64,000 nucleotides of DNA from Methanobacterium sp. Maddingley MBC34 (GTDB lineage Archaea; Methanobacteriota; Methanobacteria; Methanobacteriales; Methanobacteriaceae), in assembly GCA_000309865.1 (NCBI GenBank), contig AMGN01000016.1, positions 62,001-126,000 of the forward strand, written 5' to 3'. The translations under genes were made by a program, and so were the position numbers. The notes beneath the pieces are model-generated. The model made no database searches, had not been told where the DNA came from, and saw only the letters and a list, made by a program, of their open reading frames with translations. Positions 44,361 through 53,114 of this stretch are shown one piece after another (position 1 is the stretch's first letter; each line of letters starts with the position of its first letter).

Positions 44361-46784
44361 ATGGAAAAACAGTCACCGGAGGATTTGGAGTCCTTAAAAT
44401 CAGGCCAGGTACCCCTGGAAGATGATGAAAAGCTGCTTTCCCAATATTTAAATCGTATTTCTCGTTATAAATGGGGTTCACGGGCCTGTGCACTGCTGGT
44501 GATTGTGTTAGGGATCATGGCTGTGTTGGGATGGGTTTTAAAAATACCCCTACTCCAGGGAGACTTCTTAGGCTTCCCTGAAACTAAACTTAACACCGCC
44601 ATTATATTCCTCATTGCCGGGACCTGCCTTTACCTCCTGAATAAACCGGTTAAACCATGGAAACTGAATATTTCCAGAATCCTGGCAGCCATTACCATAT
44701 TTTTCGGTGCTTTAACCCTGCTGGAATATGTTACTGGTATAAACCTTGGTATGAACCAGTTATTTACCAGTTTTTTACCAGATAATACCAGTGCTCAGGG
44801 TAAGAGCAGATTTTTAAGTGCTTTCAATTTTATTATATTGGGTATTGCCCTCCTGATGGGCAGTTACAAATATAACCCCCGTTACATGCAAATTCTGGCA
44901 TTTATGGCTGGTTTTTTATCATTATTGGGATTATCTTCCTATCTTTACGGGACCAGTACTGATTACACCCTGGATTTGATGGTGCAGATGGCTTTTCTCT
45001 CATCGCTCATACACATCAGTCTTTCGGTAGGTATTCTTTTCCTATACCCCGACCGCAGTTACATGGGACGAATCACTGCCCAGACCAGTGGGGGTTACAT
45101 GGCCCGGCGCCTTCTCCCAGCAACCCTGGTGGCAGTGTTCATCCTGGATCTTTTAATAATCTCAGGGGAACGATTTAACCTGTACAGTGAGCAGTTTGGA
45201 GATGTTTTCGGTATTATCATCACCCTGGCCTTTTTAACCACAGTTATTATCTGGAATGCCAAGATTCTCAACCGGATGGACAGGCAGAGGCAGGAATCCA
45301 ACCTCAAACGTCTCAGTCTGAAAAAGTTCTACGAAACTCTGGTGGAGGGTATTAATGAAGGGATATGGGTTACTGACCATAGTGACAGGCTTTACTTCAT
45401 GAACAGGGGAATGGAGGAGATAGCAGGAGTTAAAACTGAGAATATGGAGGGTTTGCATATTCTGGATGATCTGCCTGATTCATCAACTGGCCAGTTGAAG
45501 GAGTACTACCGTAAGGCTAAACAAACCCTGAAACCGGTTTATTATGATTCCATCAATGTCACCAGTCCCACTGGAAAAACATCCCACCAGAGTGGCTGGA
45601 TCATACCCCAGGTTAATGATGGTAAATTCAACGGCGCCATCTGCACTGTGATTGACCAGACCCCACGTAAAAAGGCAGAAGAAGCTCTAATAACATCCGA
45701 AACATTTTACCGAACCATATTTGAGAATACAGGTACTGCTACTATTATTGTAGGGGAAAATACCATTATCACCATGGCTAATAAGCGTTCTGAAACATTG
45801 AGTGGTTACAAGGTGGATGAAATTGAGAACAAGCTAAGCTGGATGGACTTTGTGCATCCTGATGACCGGGAAAAAATGAAAATGTATCATAAGCTGCGCC
45901 GGGAACCTGGGAAAAATGTACCCTCGGGGGACCAGGAAAAAGGTTTACACTCTGAGGAACCAGGAAAAAACATACCCCCTGAAAATCAGCAAAAAAGTGT
46001 GCCCTCTGAATATGAGTTCCGTCTTTTGAATAAAAATGGGGAAGAAAGACAGATCATGCTCTCTGCCTCTGTAATTCCTGGTACCACCGATAGTGTGGTA
46101 TCCCTACTGGACATAACCCAGCGTAAGAATGCTGAAAACGAAGTTAAACAATCCTTAAATGAGAAGGAACTCCTGTTACGGGAGATACATCACAGGGTGA
46201 AAAACAACATGCAGATCATTAGCAGTCTGTTGAACTTACAGCGCAGCTACATTCAGGACGCAGAGGCTGATAACATCCTCCAGGAGAGTCAGGGAAGGGT
46301 TAAGAGTATGGCCCTGGTTCATGAGAAACTATACCAGACTGATGATCTATCCAAAATTAACGTGGCCGAGTACATCAGGAGTCTTTCCATGAACTTATTC
46401 CACAGTTACACCGTAAACCCCGGGATAAATCTCACCCTAGATATGGGGGAAGTATACTTTAACATTGACACTGCAGTTCCCCTGGGACTCATAATCAATG
46501 AACTGGTCTCTAACAGTTTAAAGTATGCCTTCAGTGACCGAGATAATGGTGAAATAAGTATATCCCTCAGAGAAACTGATGAGTCAGGTATTTATCAGTT
46601 AAAAGTATGGGATGATGGTTCTGGTTTTCCCAGTGATCTGGACTTTAACAACACTAACAGTCTGGGACTTAAACTGGTTAACACACTGGTGAATCAGCTG
46701 GATGGTGAGATTGAACTGGTTACTAATGGAGGAACTGGTTTTAATATAATCATTCAGGAGCAGAAGTATAAAGAGAGAGTCTAG
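44361..46784 (+). CDS. Membrane sensor kinase with PAS domains and HisKA_2
   Basis: About 807 residues. Seven or eight membrane helices fill residues 25-290. Two PAS domains follow (about 320-435 and 450-585); the second holds an 18-residue tandem duplication (515-550). The HisKA_2 motif LLLREIHHRVKNNMQIISSLLNLQ has phosphoacceptor His near 609, then a HATPase with NELVSNSLKYAF and DDGSGFP. ATG 44361 follows GGAGG by eleven bases. No receiver gene is adjacent. The kinase resembles the one at 50879-52366. Confidence 0.88.
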   Translation: MEKQSPEDLESLKSGQVPLEDDEKLLSQYLNRISRYKWGSRACALLVIVLGIMAVLGWVLKIPLLQGDFLGFPETKLNTAIIFLIAGTCLYLLNKPVKPWKLNISRILAAITIFFGALTLLEYVTGINLGMNQLFTSFLPDNTSAQGKSRFLSAFNFIILGIALLMGSYKYNPRYMQILAFMAGFLSLLGLSSYLYGTSTDYTLDLMVQMAFLSSLIHISLSVGILFLYPDRSYMGRITAQTSGGYMARRLLPATLVAVFILDLLIISGERFNLYSEQFGDVFGIIITLAFLTTVIIWNAKILNRMDRQRQESNLKRLSLKKFYETLVEGINEGIWVTDHSDRLYFMNRGMEEIAGVKTENMEGLHILDDLPDSSTGQLKEYYRKAKQTLKPVYYDSINVTSPTGKTSHQSGWIIPQVNDGKFNGAICTVIDQTPRKKAEEALITSETFYRTIFENTGTATIIVGENTIITMANKRSETLSGYKVDEIENKLSWMDFVHPDDREKMKMYHKLRREPGKNVPSGDQEKGLHSEEPGKNIPPENQQKSVPSEYEFRLLNKNGEERQIMLSASVIPGTTDSVVSLLDITQRKNAENEVKQSLNEKELLLREIHHRVKNNMQIISSLLNLQRSYIQDAEADNILQESQGRVKSMALVHEKLYQTDDLSKINVAEYIRSLSMNLFHSYTVNPGINLTLDMGEVYFNIDTAVPLGLIINELVSNSLKYAFSDRDNGEISISLRETDESGIYQLKVWDDGSGFPSDLDFNNTNSLGLKLVNTLVNQLDGEIELVTNGGTGFNIIIQEQKYKERV
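45903..46010 (+). repeat. 54-bp in-frame tandem duplication inside a kinase gene
   Basis: Copy one 45903-45956, copy two 45957-46010, both beginning GAACC(T/A)GG and ending CTCTGA. They encode EPGKNVPSGDQEKGLHSE and EPGKNIPPENQQKSVPSE. The unit is 18 codons, so frame is kept. Confidence 0.88.
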
Positions 46785-47075
46785 CCTTCCAATGGTAGAT
46801 GATGATAGCTCCAAAAAAAAGGCCAATAACTCTTGAAATAGTCAATTATCCTTATATTGTATTTAATTGATATTGTCTCCAATTAAAATCAAGACATTTT
46901 ACTACACTTTCATTTTTACAAAAATTTCATAAGTTCTATTCATTCACTTTAGTTTAAATGAGGATGATTAATGATAAGAATTTTTATTTACTTCCACATT
47001 CATAATGATAATTATGGAATGGAACCGTGAAATACTCCTGGAAAAGGCAGGAGATATTAAAAGGGCCCAATTGAG

Positions 47076-47426
47076 TTGAGGGAAATAACATCCCATGGGA
47101 AGGATGAATTTTTAGATAACCCCCATCTCCTTGCAGCGGCAAAGTATGAACTTATTGTTGCCATTGAGGCAGCAATATCTATTTGTAACCATATTAACGC
47201 TAAAATAGGTGGTAAGACACCTGAAACCTACTCTGACTGTTTTCTACTTTTAGTTCACAACAAAATCATCAGGCACGATTTAGGAGATAGGCTGGCCGAT
47301 ATGGCAAGATTTCGTAATTTACTGGTTCACGTTTATTCTAAGGTAGATGATGAGAGAGTTTACCAGATCATCATGCAGAACTTTTCGGATCTGGAAGAAC
47401 TAACCAAAGAAGTGGGATTATATTAA
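47076..47426 (+). CDS. HepT-like RNase toxin (DUF86), 5' end frameshifted
   Basis: HEPN/DUF86 domain with the RNase/AMPylation motif RNLLVHVY (the RX4HXY of HepT). The open frame starts at TTG 47076, but an ATG at 47014 opens another frame whose 21 codons (MEWNREILLEKAGDIKRAQLS) are just the missing HepT N-terminus and end at TGA 47077-47079. One base lost near 47075 would explain it. MntA follows, 74 bases on. The protein may be inactive or start late; active RNase would depend on the helix missing here. Confidence 0.75.
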   Translation: MREITSHGKDEFLDNPHLLAAAKYELIVAIEAAISICNHINAKIGGKTPETYSDCFLLLVHNKIIRHDLGDRLADMARFRNLLVHVYSKVDDERVYQIIMQNFSDLEELTKEVGLY

Positions 47427-47500
47427 GGAATATTCAATAAAAATTGAAACCTAGATTCATAATAGAAGTGAAATTCGATTGAAAATAGAAGTGGGATCAG

Positions 47501-47914
47501 ATGAAAACATGCCAACTCAATGACCCTGAAAAGGAGTCTTTAAAGGAAAAATTGGCTTCCAAAATAAAGACTTATCCTGAGATATTGTTCTGTTACATTC
47601 ACGGTAGTTTCCTGGAAGGTGCATGGTTTAGGGATGTTGATCTGGCAGTTTACTTAAAAGATGACTCTTTTAAAGATGTGTTTAGCTATGAACATAAAGT
47701 TTCACTAGAATTAGAGGGTTTAATCAGTTTACCAGTTGATCTTAAGATATTGAATGTGACTCCCCTGAGTTTCCGTTACCAAGTAAGTAAGGGTGAAGTG
47801 CTTTTTAGCAGGGATGAAGAGTTAAGAACTGATTTTTTGGAAAGAACCTGGCAGCTTTACCTTGACCTGAAACCAATAAGGGAAGAGTATTACCGGGAAC
47901 TTCTGGAAGAATGA
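47501..47914 (+). CDS. MntA-like nucleotidyltransferase antitoxin
   Basis: 137 residues of the minimal nucleotidyltransferase family. The motif GSFLEGAWFRDVDLAVYL has Gly35-Ser36 and Asp45/Asp47. MntA-type antitoxins AMPylate the Tyr of HepT's RX4HXY. The order hepT-mntA matches known operons. The gene is intact while the upstream hepT carries an apparent frameshift. A weak GGGAT precedes the ATG. Confidence 0.85.
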   Translation: MKTCQLNDPEKESLKEKLASKIKTYPEILFCYIHGSFLEGAWFRDVDLAVYLKDDSFKDVFSYEHKVSLELEGLISLPVDLKILNVTPLSFRYQVSKGEVLFSRDEELRTDFLERTWQLYLDLKPIREEYYRELLEE

Positions 47915-48320
47915 CGGACTTTTGTAAAAAGATTTTTTTTAAATCTGATTTTTTTAAAAAGGCAGATACTCGCTTCCTAATTCGCCTTAGTAGTATAAAA
48001 GTGTCACCTTAGTGACATTTTTTTAAGATAATTAAATTTTTTGTCACCAGGGTGACATTTTACTGAAGTTAAATTTCAGAGAACAGAAATGAAAATAGAA
48101 AAATAATTAAAATGATTCTTATTTAGGTTGGGGAATGTAAATTTAATCTTGTCATATTAATACAACAAAATAATCAGGGCAAATAACTGATATTTTTTGA
48201 CTGGAATCGAAGGTACATAGGTTAAGACTTATTAGTTTTTTATGATATGAATGGTAAAGAAGTCAATTAACAGGATAAACAACACATTCAATCAAGAATT
48301 AATGGGAGAATTAGATTCAA
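47915..48320. other. Spacer downstream of mntA
   Basis: About 400 bases with no gene except the twin stem-loops at 48002-48062. The rest is AT-rich with no further structure that I can see. Confidence 0.45.
48002..48062. terminator. Twin stem-loops with T-tracts
   Basis: Two hairpins of the same sense: TGTCAC-CTTA-GTGACA (48002-48017) and TGTCACC-AG-GGTGACA (48042-48057), each followed by a T-tract. They lie 88 bases past the mntA stop. They could terminate transcription, or, being two copies of one palindrome, bind a dimeric regulator. Confidence 0.55.
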
Positions 48321-48785
48321 TTGAAACTGGACACCCCTTATAAAAGGATCTTAACCGGGATCATCCTGGTGGTTGCCCTAGCCGGGCTGTGCACCTACTA
48401 CGCCACAGAATACCAGAACCACCTTAAATACCCATCCTACGAGGTTATACTCTCTGATTACCCCCTGGGAGAAGTGGTGAATGTGGGTGGGACAGTGACT
48501 GTTACTTTTAATGGAGGATTCCAGATAGAAAAAAACTACCAGGGCCATCTGGTTACCATGAAGGTCCTTAATGAAACTCCAGTCACGGTTAAGGATAAAG
48601 TGTCGGTGGTAGGGGTTCTTGCTCCGGAGAACACCATCATCAATGTGGAACGAGTGGAGGTTAATGAGTACTGGAAGTACATATTCCTGTTACTGCGTTC
48701 TTTCCTGGTTTTAATCTTCCTCCTGTACATTTTCCACCGGTACTGGTCTTTTGAATGGAACAGTTTCGAGTTCCGGAGGCGATGA
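48321..48785 (+). CDS. Membrane protein with a beta-rich loop between two helices
   Basis: 154 residues: helix at about 8-26, an outside domain of 80 residues rich in beta (GEVVNVGGTVTVTFNGGFQIEKNYQGHLVTMKVL, an OB-like pattern), then a long helix at 120-142. The start appears to be TTG 48321, with GGGAG twelve bases ahead. Family not recognised. It precedes the gene at 48871 by 85 bases that consist of a tandem repeat. Confidence 0.62.
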   Translation: MKLDTPYKRILTGIILVVALAGLCTYYATEYQNHLKYPSYEVILSDYPLGEVVNVGGTVTVTFNGGFQIEKNYQGHLVTMKVLNETPVTVKDKVSVVGVLAPENTIINVERVEVNEYWKYIFLLLRSFLVLIFLLYIFHRYWSFEWNSFEFRRR

Positions 48786-48873
48786 AAGTGCCCAAAAGGA
48801 TGCTAACTAAGTTCCAGAGGCGATAAAAGTGTCAAAAAAGATGCTAACTAAGTTCAGGGGGCGATTATAAATG
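48770..48873 (+). repeat. 41-bp tandem repeat carrying a ribosome binding site
   Basis: GTTCCGGAGGCGAT... at 48770-48810, a second copy at 48811-48851, and a third partial copy from 48852 (GTTCAGGGGGCGATTATAAATG) that ends in the next start codon. The first copy overlaps the end of the upstream gene. Each copy has a GGAGG/GGGGG-GCGAT sequence. Confidence 0.85.
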
Positions 48874-49356
48874 CCCGACTGGATGGTTCATGTGGCAGTG
48901 GCCTGGACCCTGTGTCGAATACTTCGCTTCAAGTATCCTCAGTTCAACCCGGCCAATACAGTCCTGGTTATGGTGGGATCCATCTTCCCTGATGCAATAA
49001 AGGTCTCCATCCTGTCAGATTTAATGGGATATGATCTCTGGAATTATATTTACGTCTTCCACTTACCAATAGGCACATTCATCCTTGCTGGAATTGCCAG
49101 TCTCTTTTTCAGGGAGAAAAAAACCGCCTTCCTGTTTTTATCCCTGGGGATAGTTACCCATTACGCCATGGACCTACTACTGATACAAGTGGGATACGGG
49201 ATGTGCCTGTTTTATCCTGTTAGCTGGATGGGATTCACCCTGAATCTGGTTCCCAGTGATGATTACTATATCACTATAGTGGCCCTGGTCATAGCCCTGG
49301 TGGTTTACCTGGTTTCAGGGTGGGTGGAAAAAAAGCTTTGCCAGATAATCACTTAA
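48871..49356 (+). CDS. Membrane protein, metal-dependent hydrolase-like (YdjM/DUF457-like)
   Basis: 161 residues with four to five helices. It begins MPDWMVHVAVAWTLCRILRFKYP and contains GSIFPDAIK, VFHLPIGT and VTHYAMDLLL, which are the His/Asp positions of the YdjM/DUF457 membrane hydrolase group. GGGGG lies nine bases upstream of the ATG. Activity is not established for the family. Confidence 0.72.
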   Translation: MPDWMVHVAVAWTLCRILRFKYPQFNPANTVLVMVGSIFPDAIKVSILSDLMGYDLWNYIYVFHLPIGTFILAGIASLFFREKKTAFLFLSLGIVTHYAMDLLLIQVGYGMCLFYPVSWMGFTLNLVPSDDYYITIVALVIALVVYLVSGWVEKKLCQIIT

Positions 49357-49522
49357 AAAAGAAGATAGAAATTTTCAGATAGTTTCATTATCAGCTGGAT
49401 TTCATCATAAAAAATATTGAAATCTGATTTAATAATCTTCTCAGGATTACAATCTCCCCTCCTTTTATAAAATAATTCCATTAAATATTCTTGACTTAGG
49501 ACAGAAAATTTAAATATTAAGA

Positions 49523-49891
49523 TTACTGATTTTCTAAAATTTGACTTAACTCTTCAAGGATATCATGAAAAGTCGTTTTGGGAACTCCTTTTACATTTTG
49601 TCCATCATGGAAATGATGAGGATAATTTTCCAATCCAGGATGATGAGGGGCATTGTCCCATCTTACTATTAGTTTTTTATTTTTATCTTGCAAATGGTAA
49701 GAATAATCAAGTTTCTCGAGTTTTCCTGAAACGTATTCAAAAACATGAACCTCTGATCCATCGATTAGATCCATTTTGAATCGGATGAACCCTTTGTTAT
49801 GATCGACAAATTCCCTAAAAAGTTTGAAATCTTTTAAGAATTGAAAACTTCGTGCTTGTTTCTTAAGAGATTCAAAATATGTTCTAATCAT
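49523..49891 (-). CDS. TumE-like (DUF6516) putative toxin
   Basis: 122 residues. The C-terminal half has the family pattern YSYHLQDKNKKLIVRWDNAPHHPGLENYPHHFHDG, with clustered His/Asp. The family (PF20126 as I recall it) is regarded as the toxin of a type II-like toxin-antitoxin pair. The frame opens earlier at 49960, but ATG 49891 overlaps the TGA of the upstream gene and fits the family length. The upstream 95-residue gene is the likely antitoxin. Toxic activity is unproven. Confidence 0.78.
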   Translation of the reverse strand: MIRTYFESLKKQARSFQFLKDFKLFREFVDHNKGFIRFKMDLIDGSEVHVFEYVSGKLEKLDYSYHLQDKNKKLIVRWDNAPHHPGLENYPHHFHDGQNVKGVPKTTFHDILEELSQILENQ

Positions 49892-50175
49892 CCTAAGGCC
49901 TCTAAAAGAGCCTTTTTTTCCAGGATAAGTTCCTGATATATTTCCCAGGATGCTTTCCATTCTAAGAAGTCCATCTCGTCATCTAAAGAACCACTGCAAA
50001 ATTGTTGGTAGAAATTTTCACTTTCCAGGTTATACTTACGCTGAAAGTACTCCAGGTTTTGGTTAAGATCATCTAATTTAATGTCTATTTCAATAATTCT
50101 ATTCTTCAGAGCCCCAATAACGGCACTTCTCACCTGTTCTTCAGGCATTGCTGTGTCGCTAACATCTAAAGTCAT
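49888..50175 (-). CDS. Small coiled-coil protein, probable antitoxin of the TumE-like pair
   Basis: 95 residues: a helical, acidic protein with RNRIIEIDIKLDDLNQNLEYFQRKY as a probable coiled coil, then SENFYQQFCSGSLDDEMDFLEW and a second helix. The pattern F..KY.M.S..F...F..G.L.D..DF.EW is shared with the pseudogene at 57538-57845. It overlaps the toxin-like gene by ATGA. The antitoxin role is inferred from position and size. Confidence 0.7.
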   Translation of the reverse strand: MTLDVSDTAMPEEQVRSAVIGALKNRIIEIDIKLDDLNQNLEYFQRKYNLESENFYQQFCSGSLDDEMDFLEWKASWEIYQELILEKKALLEALG

Positions 50176-50333
50176 CTAAATCACCCATTATTACTTGCTT
50201 TTTAGTTTTATTATAATTTTCCCCAAAAAGAGAACAATTTTCTCCAAACAACAATAACAGAACATAAAAATTGATTAATAAAGATAAAATTCTACATTAA
50301 CTCAAAGCATAAATTACTTTTCAAAGACAGAAA

Positions 50334-50864
50334 CTAATTAATAGTCCTGATAATGGTATTCACCGTCGCATCCAACCGGTATTTATCACTGGAGAAGAAC
50401 TGTGCAGTGTCGGAACCCGTATCGATCTGCACCTCATAGTATTTCCCATTTTTTTCAAAGAAGTAGGATCTGACATTTTCTGATCCATCATCCCTGGTAA
50501 CCTGGATGGTTTTAACACTAAATCCCTCCCGGGTTTCGGTTACAGAGGAACTAACGTGCCAGGCGATTTTCTCTGTTTCACCAGTGTAGGCCTGCTGGTA
50601 ACTTGACTCATCAGGAAACTGGTTAACCATGATCATGATAAATGGTTGTCTGGAGCCGTTAAAGTTAAGTTTGGCTGATCTCTGGTAGCCAGTGGTGAAG
50701 TTCTGGTACCAGCCAGTTTCCAGCTGGAACTGGGAGTTGTTAACTGCACCGTAACCTGGGGGAATAACAGTAGTGGTGGGAGTGGCTGGATTATAGATGA
50801 AAAATGCAACCAGTGCAACCACCACTAAAATGACAGGGATGATGAATATTTTACGCTTGATCAT
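50334..50864 (-). CDS. Membrane-anchored hypothetical protein (176 aa)
   Basis: An N-terminal anchor (residues 6-25), a Thr/Pro-rich linker (PATPTTTVIPPG), then an extracytoplasmic domain, NNSQFQLETGWYQNFTTGYQRSAKLNF ... FMIMVNQFPDESSYQQAY. It lies 14 bases downstream of the PAS kinase on the same strand, so they probably form an operon; it may sense or relay an outside signal. Family not recognised. Confidence 0.65.
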   Translation of the reverse strand: MIKRKIFIIPVILVVVALVAFFIYNPATPTTTVIPPGYGAVNNSQFQLETGWYQNFTTGYQRSAKLNFNGSRQPFIMIMVNQFPDESSYQQAYTGETEKIAWHVSSSVTETREGFSVKTIQVTRDDGSENVRSYFFEKNGKYYEVQIDTGSDTAQFFSSDKYRLDATVNTIIRTIN

Positions 50865-50878
50865 GGATGACTACTCGT

Positions 50879-52366
50879 TTAATGAGTGGCAGGAGTTTTT
50901 ATTCCAGACCCGTATTCTTTTTCAGTGAAGTTTATGGTAAAGCATGTTGGGCCCGTGGTGTTTAATTCTATTTCTCCGTCAATCTGGTCAGTGAGTGTGT
51001 TCACCAGTCGCATTCCCAGGGAGTTGGTTTTCCTGAAGTCCAGGTCCTCCGGGAATCCTATGCCAGTATCCGCCACCTGGAAAGTGTAATAGTCATTGTT
51101 TTTATGGAATTTAACAGTTATCTCACCCTTCTCACCATTGGGGAAGGCATGTTTGAGGCTGTTTGAGACCAGTTCATTGACTATGAGACCCAGGGGTATG
51201 CTGGTGTTAATGTCCAGGAGTATGTCTCCCACATCCATGTTGAGCTGGATGTTATCACTGGTTACGTAGGTGCGGAAGAGTTCCTGAGTGAGTTTGGTGA
51301 TGTAGTCTCCGAAGTTAATGCACTTCAGGTCAATGGACTGATAGAGCATGGTATGGATGAGGGCCATTGACCGTGCCCGGCGTTGACTTTCCCTGAAGAC
51401 TTCCAGAGCAGCCTTGTCCTTGATATATTTTGATTGAAGATTCAGAAGGCTACTTATGACCATAAGGTTGTTTTTAACCCGGTGGTGGATCTCCTTAAGC
51501 AGGAGTTCCTTTTCATCCAGTGATTTACGGAGTTTTGCCTCGGACTCCTTCCTGCGAGTGATATCCCTTAAAATGGAGAGAACCATCATCTCACCGCGAA
51601 GGTTGAAAATATGGGCGCTGACCTCCACTGGTATCTCCTGCCCATCCCGGGTGAGGTTAAATGCTTCAAAGGTTGCCCTTCCATTTACCAAGAGTTTTTC
51701 CATGTAGTGTGATGTTTTTTGGATGGTTTCTTCAGTGTCAATGTCAGCTGGTGACATCTGGAGCAGTTCTTCCCGGGTGTATCCCAGGCGCTGGCAAGCC
51801 ACATCGTTAACTTCCACGAAGTTTCCAGGGGTCCCGTCATTTTTAAGGGGATGGAGGAATATAGCATCGTTGGCATTGTTAAAAACTTCCCGGAATTTCT
51901 CCTCACTTTCCTGGAGTTTTAGTTCCATTTTTTTACTGGCACTGGTGTCCCGGGCAATACTGGATGCTCCTATTATCTCCCCAGTATCATCCTTAATGGG
52001 GGAGACACTGAGAGAGACGTTAATAATGGACCCGTCCTTCCTGCGGCGGAGGGTTTCGTAATGGGTTACCCTTTCACCACTTTTAATCCAGGCCAAGATC
52101 AAAGATATTTCATCACTGTTGTAGGGTGGAATGACCATGGAAACACTGCTACCCACTGCTTCACTGGCTGTGTAACCGTATATCGTCTCAGCAGCAGGGT
52201 TCCAGGTTAGTATGGTTCCGTCCAACCCAAGGCCCACTATAGCATCTTCAGTGTGTTCTACAATGGATTTAAGGTAATTCAGCTCAGACTGGCTTTGAGC
52301 TAACCTTTCCTCAGTTTTTTGAAGTTCCCTATGAATTGTTTCCCGGTCTGAATCTTGATTATTCAT
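50879..52366 (-). CDS. Soluble PAS-PAS histidine kinase (HisKA_2)
   Basis: 495 residues without membrane segments. An N-terminal coiled coil is followed by PAS domains at 25-150 (VGLGLDGTILTWNPAAETIYGYT) and 155-280 (NNANDAIFLHPL). HisKA_2 has LLLKEIHHRVKNNLMVISSLLNLQ with the phosphoacceptor His near 300. The HATPase shows NELVSNSLKHAF and ADTGIGFPEDL. The ATG at 52366 lacks a clear ribosome binding site. It is the upstream gene of a probable pair with the anchored protein at 50334. No cognate receiver is adjacent. Confidence 0.9.
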   Translation of the reverse strand: MNNQDSDRETIHRELQKTEERLAQSQSELNYLKSIVEHTEDAIVGLGLDGTILTWNPAAETIYGYTASEAVGSSVSMVIPPYNSDEISLILAWIKSGERVTHYETLRRRKDGSIINVSLSVSPIKDDTGEIIGASSIARDTSASKKMELKLQESEEKFREVFNNANDAIFLHPLKNDGTPGNFVEVNDVACQRLGYTREELLQMSPADIDTEETIQKTSHYMEKLLVNGRATFEAFNLTRDGQEIPVEVSAHIFNLRGEMMVLSILRDITRRKESEAKLRKSLDEKELLLKEIHHRVKNNLMVISSLLNLQSKYIKDKAALEVFRESQRRARSMALIHTMLYQSIDLKCINFGDYITKLTQELFRTYVTSDNIQLNMDVGDILLDINTSIPLGLIVNELVSNSLKHAFPNGEKGEITVKFHKNNDYYTFQVADTGIGFPEDLDFRKTNSLGMRLVNTLTDQIDGEIELNTTGPTCFTINFTEKEYGSGIKTPATH

Positions 52367-52844
52367 GTTATTACTCTGGCTATTCCATTATTCCTTAAAG
52401 TTTTTTAGTGTTTTAAGGTTAAGTTTCATCTTTAACCTCTTTTTTGGTTAGCTGGTAAAGATGTTATCCAAAAAGGAATTCCGATTTACATTCATATTAA
52501 CAACTTTTTTCATTTTTAAGCAAAGTTATAATCCCCCTCCATCAATCTCCACCGATTTAGGGAGTGTAAAGTTAAGGGTGTTGGAATGTTCATTAATATT
52601 TCAAATTCGTTAATTATAGTTCTTTTTTAGTAAACAAATACACATTACATCAAATATTTTGTTATATAGCCCAATCCCCAATAATTTCACAACCCCCAAA
52701 AAAGATACTAGTAATATTTATTATCTAATTTATCAAAAGTAATAATATATGTGGGGAGATTAAGTGATAACATGAGTCAGCACCACCATAGTGATGGTAA
52801 TTTATACTTAACTAATATAAATGTGATGTAGGATAAATGGTAAC
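52367..52844. other. Divergent spacer
   Basis: 478 AT-rich bases between the kinase and the small-gene pair. It includes a 19-codon ORF at 52772-52831 and a repeated leader motif (GTGATAACATGA / GGTAACATGA) just before 52772 and 52845. No RNA structure seen. Confidence 0.4.
52772..52831 (+). CDS. Possible 19-residue small ORF, His-rich
   Basis: Encodes MSQHHHSDGNLYLTNINVM, with GTGAT three bases before the ATG. The leader resembles that of the next gene (52845), so it may be a truncated duplicate or a leader peptide. There is no homologue I know, so this is weakly supported. Confidence 0.25.
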   Translation: MSQHHHSDGNLYLTNINVM

Positions 52845-53102
52845 ATGAAGAGGGAAGGAAGGCATACATTGGAGGTTGCCGAAAGAGTTATACACTTCAG
52901 AATTACTGAACGTGGGCGGGCAATTGTAGTAATTCCAGATAATTTTAAAATTGATAGTTACTACCATGGTATTCACATTCATCCAGATAGAAAGGAAATA
53001 CCCATTAAAGATCCTCAAATTATTTACGAAATCATTTACAGGCACCTCTTAAGGGAAGGTAAAATTATTGATGGGAAGATAAGGAAGGAGTTAGGATTAT
53101 AA
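52845..53102 (+). CDS. Small protein, probable toxin-like partner (85 aa)
   Basis: A basic protein with VIHFRITERGRAIVVIPDNF and HGIHIHPDRKEIPIKDPQIIYEIIYRHLLREGKI. Histidine- and Tyr-rich, of the size of archaeal toxin-like proteins. It ends 12 bases before the winged-helix gene, the layout of a toxin-antitoxin operon. The family is not certain; related small proteins pair with HVO_A0114-like regulators. No function is claimed beyond the pairing. Confidence 0.6.
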   Translation: MKREGRHTLEVAERVIHFRITERGRAIVVIPDNFKIDSYYHGIHIHPDRKEIPIKDPQIIYEIIYRHLLREGKIIDGKIRKELGL

Positions 53103-53114
53103 GGAGTTAAGATT

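Noticed and set aside
49892..49960. Upstream extension of the TumE-like gene
   Set aside because: These codons lie inside the upstream partner gene; the ATG at 49891 overlapping its stop is the more likely start.
52772..52831. Firm call of a His-rich microprotein
   Set aside because: The ribosome site is good but the ORF is only 19 codons and may be a remnant of a duplicated leader, so it is listed at low confidence only.
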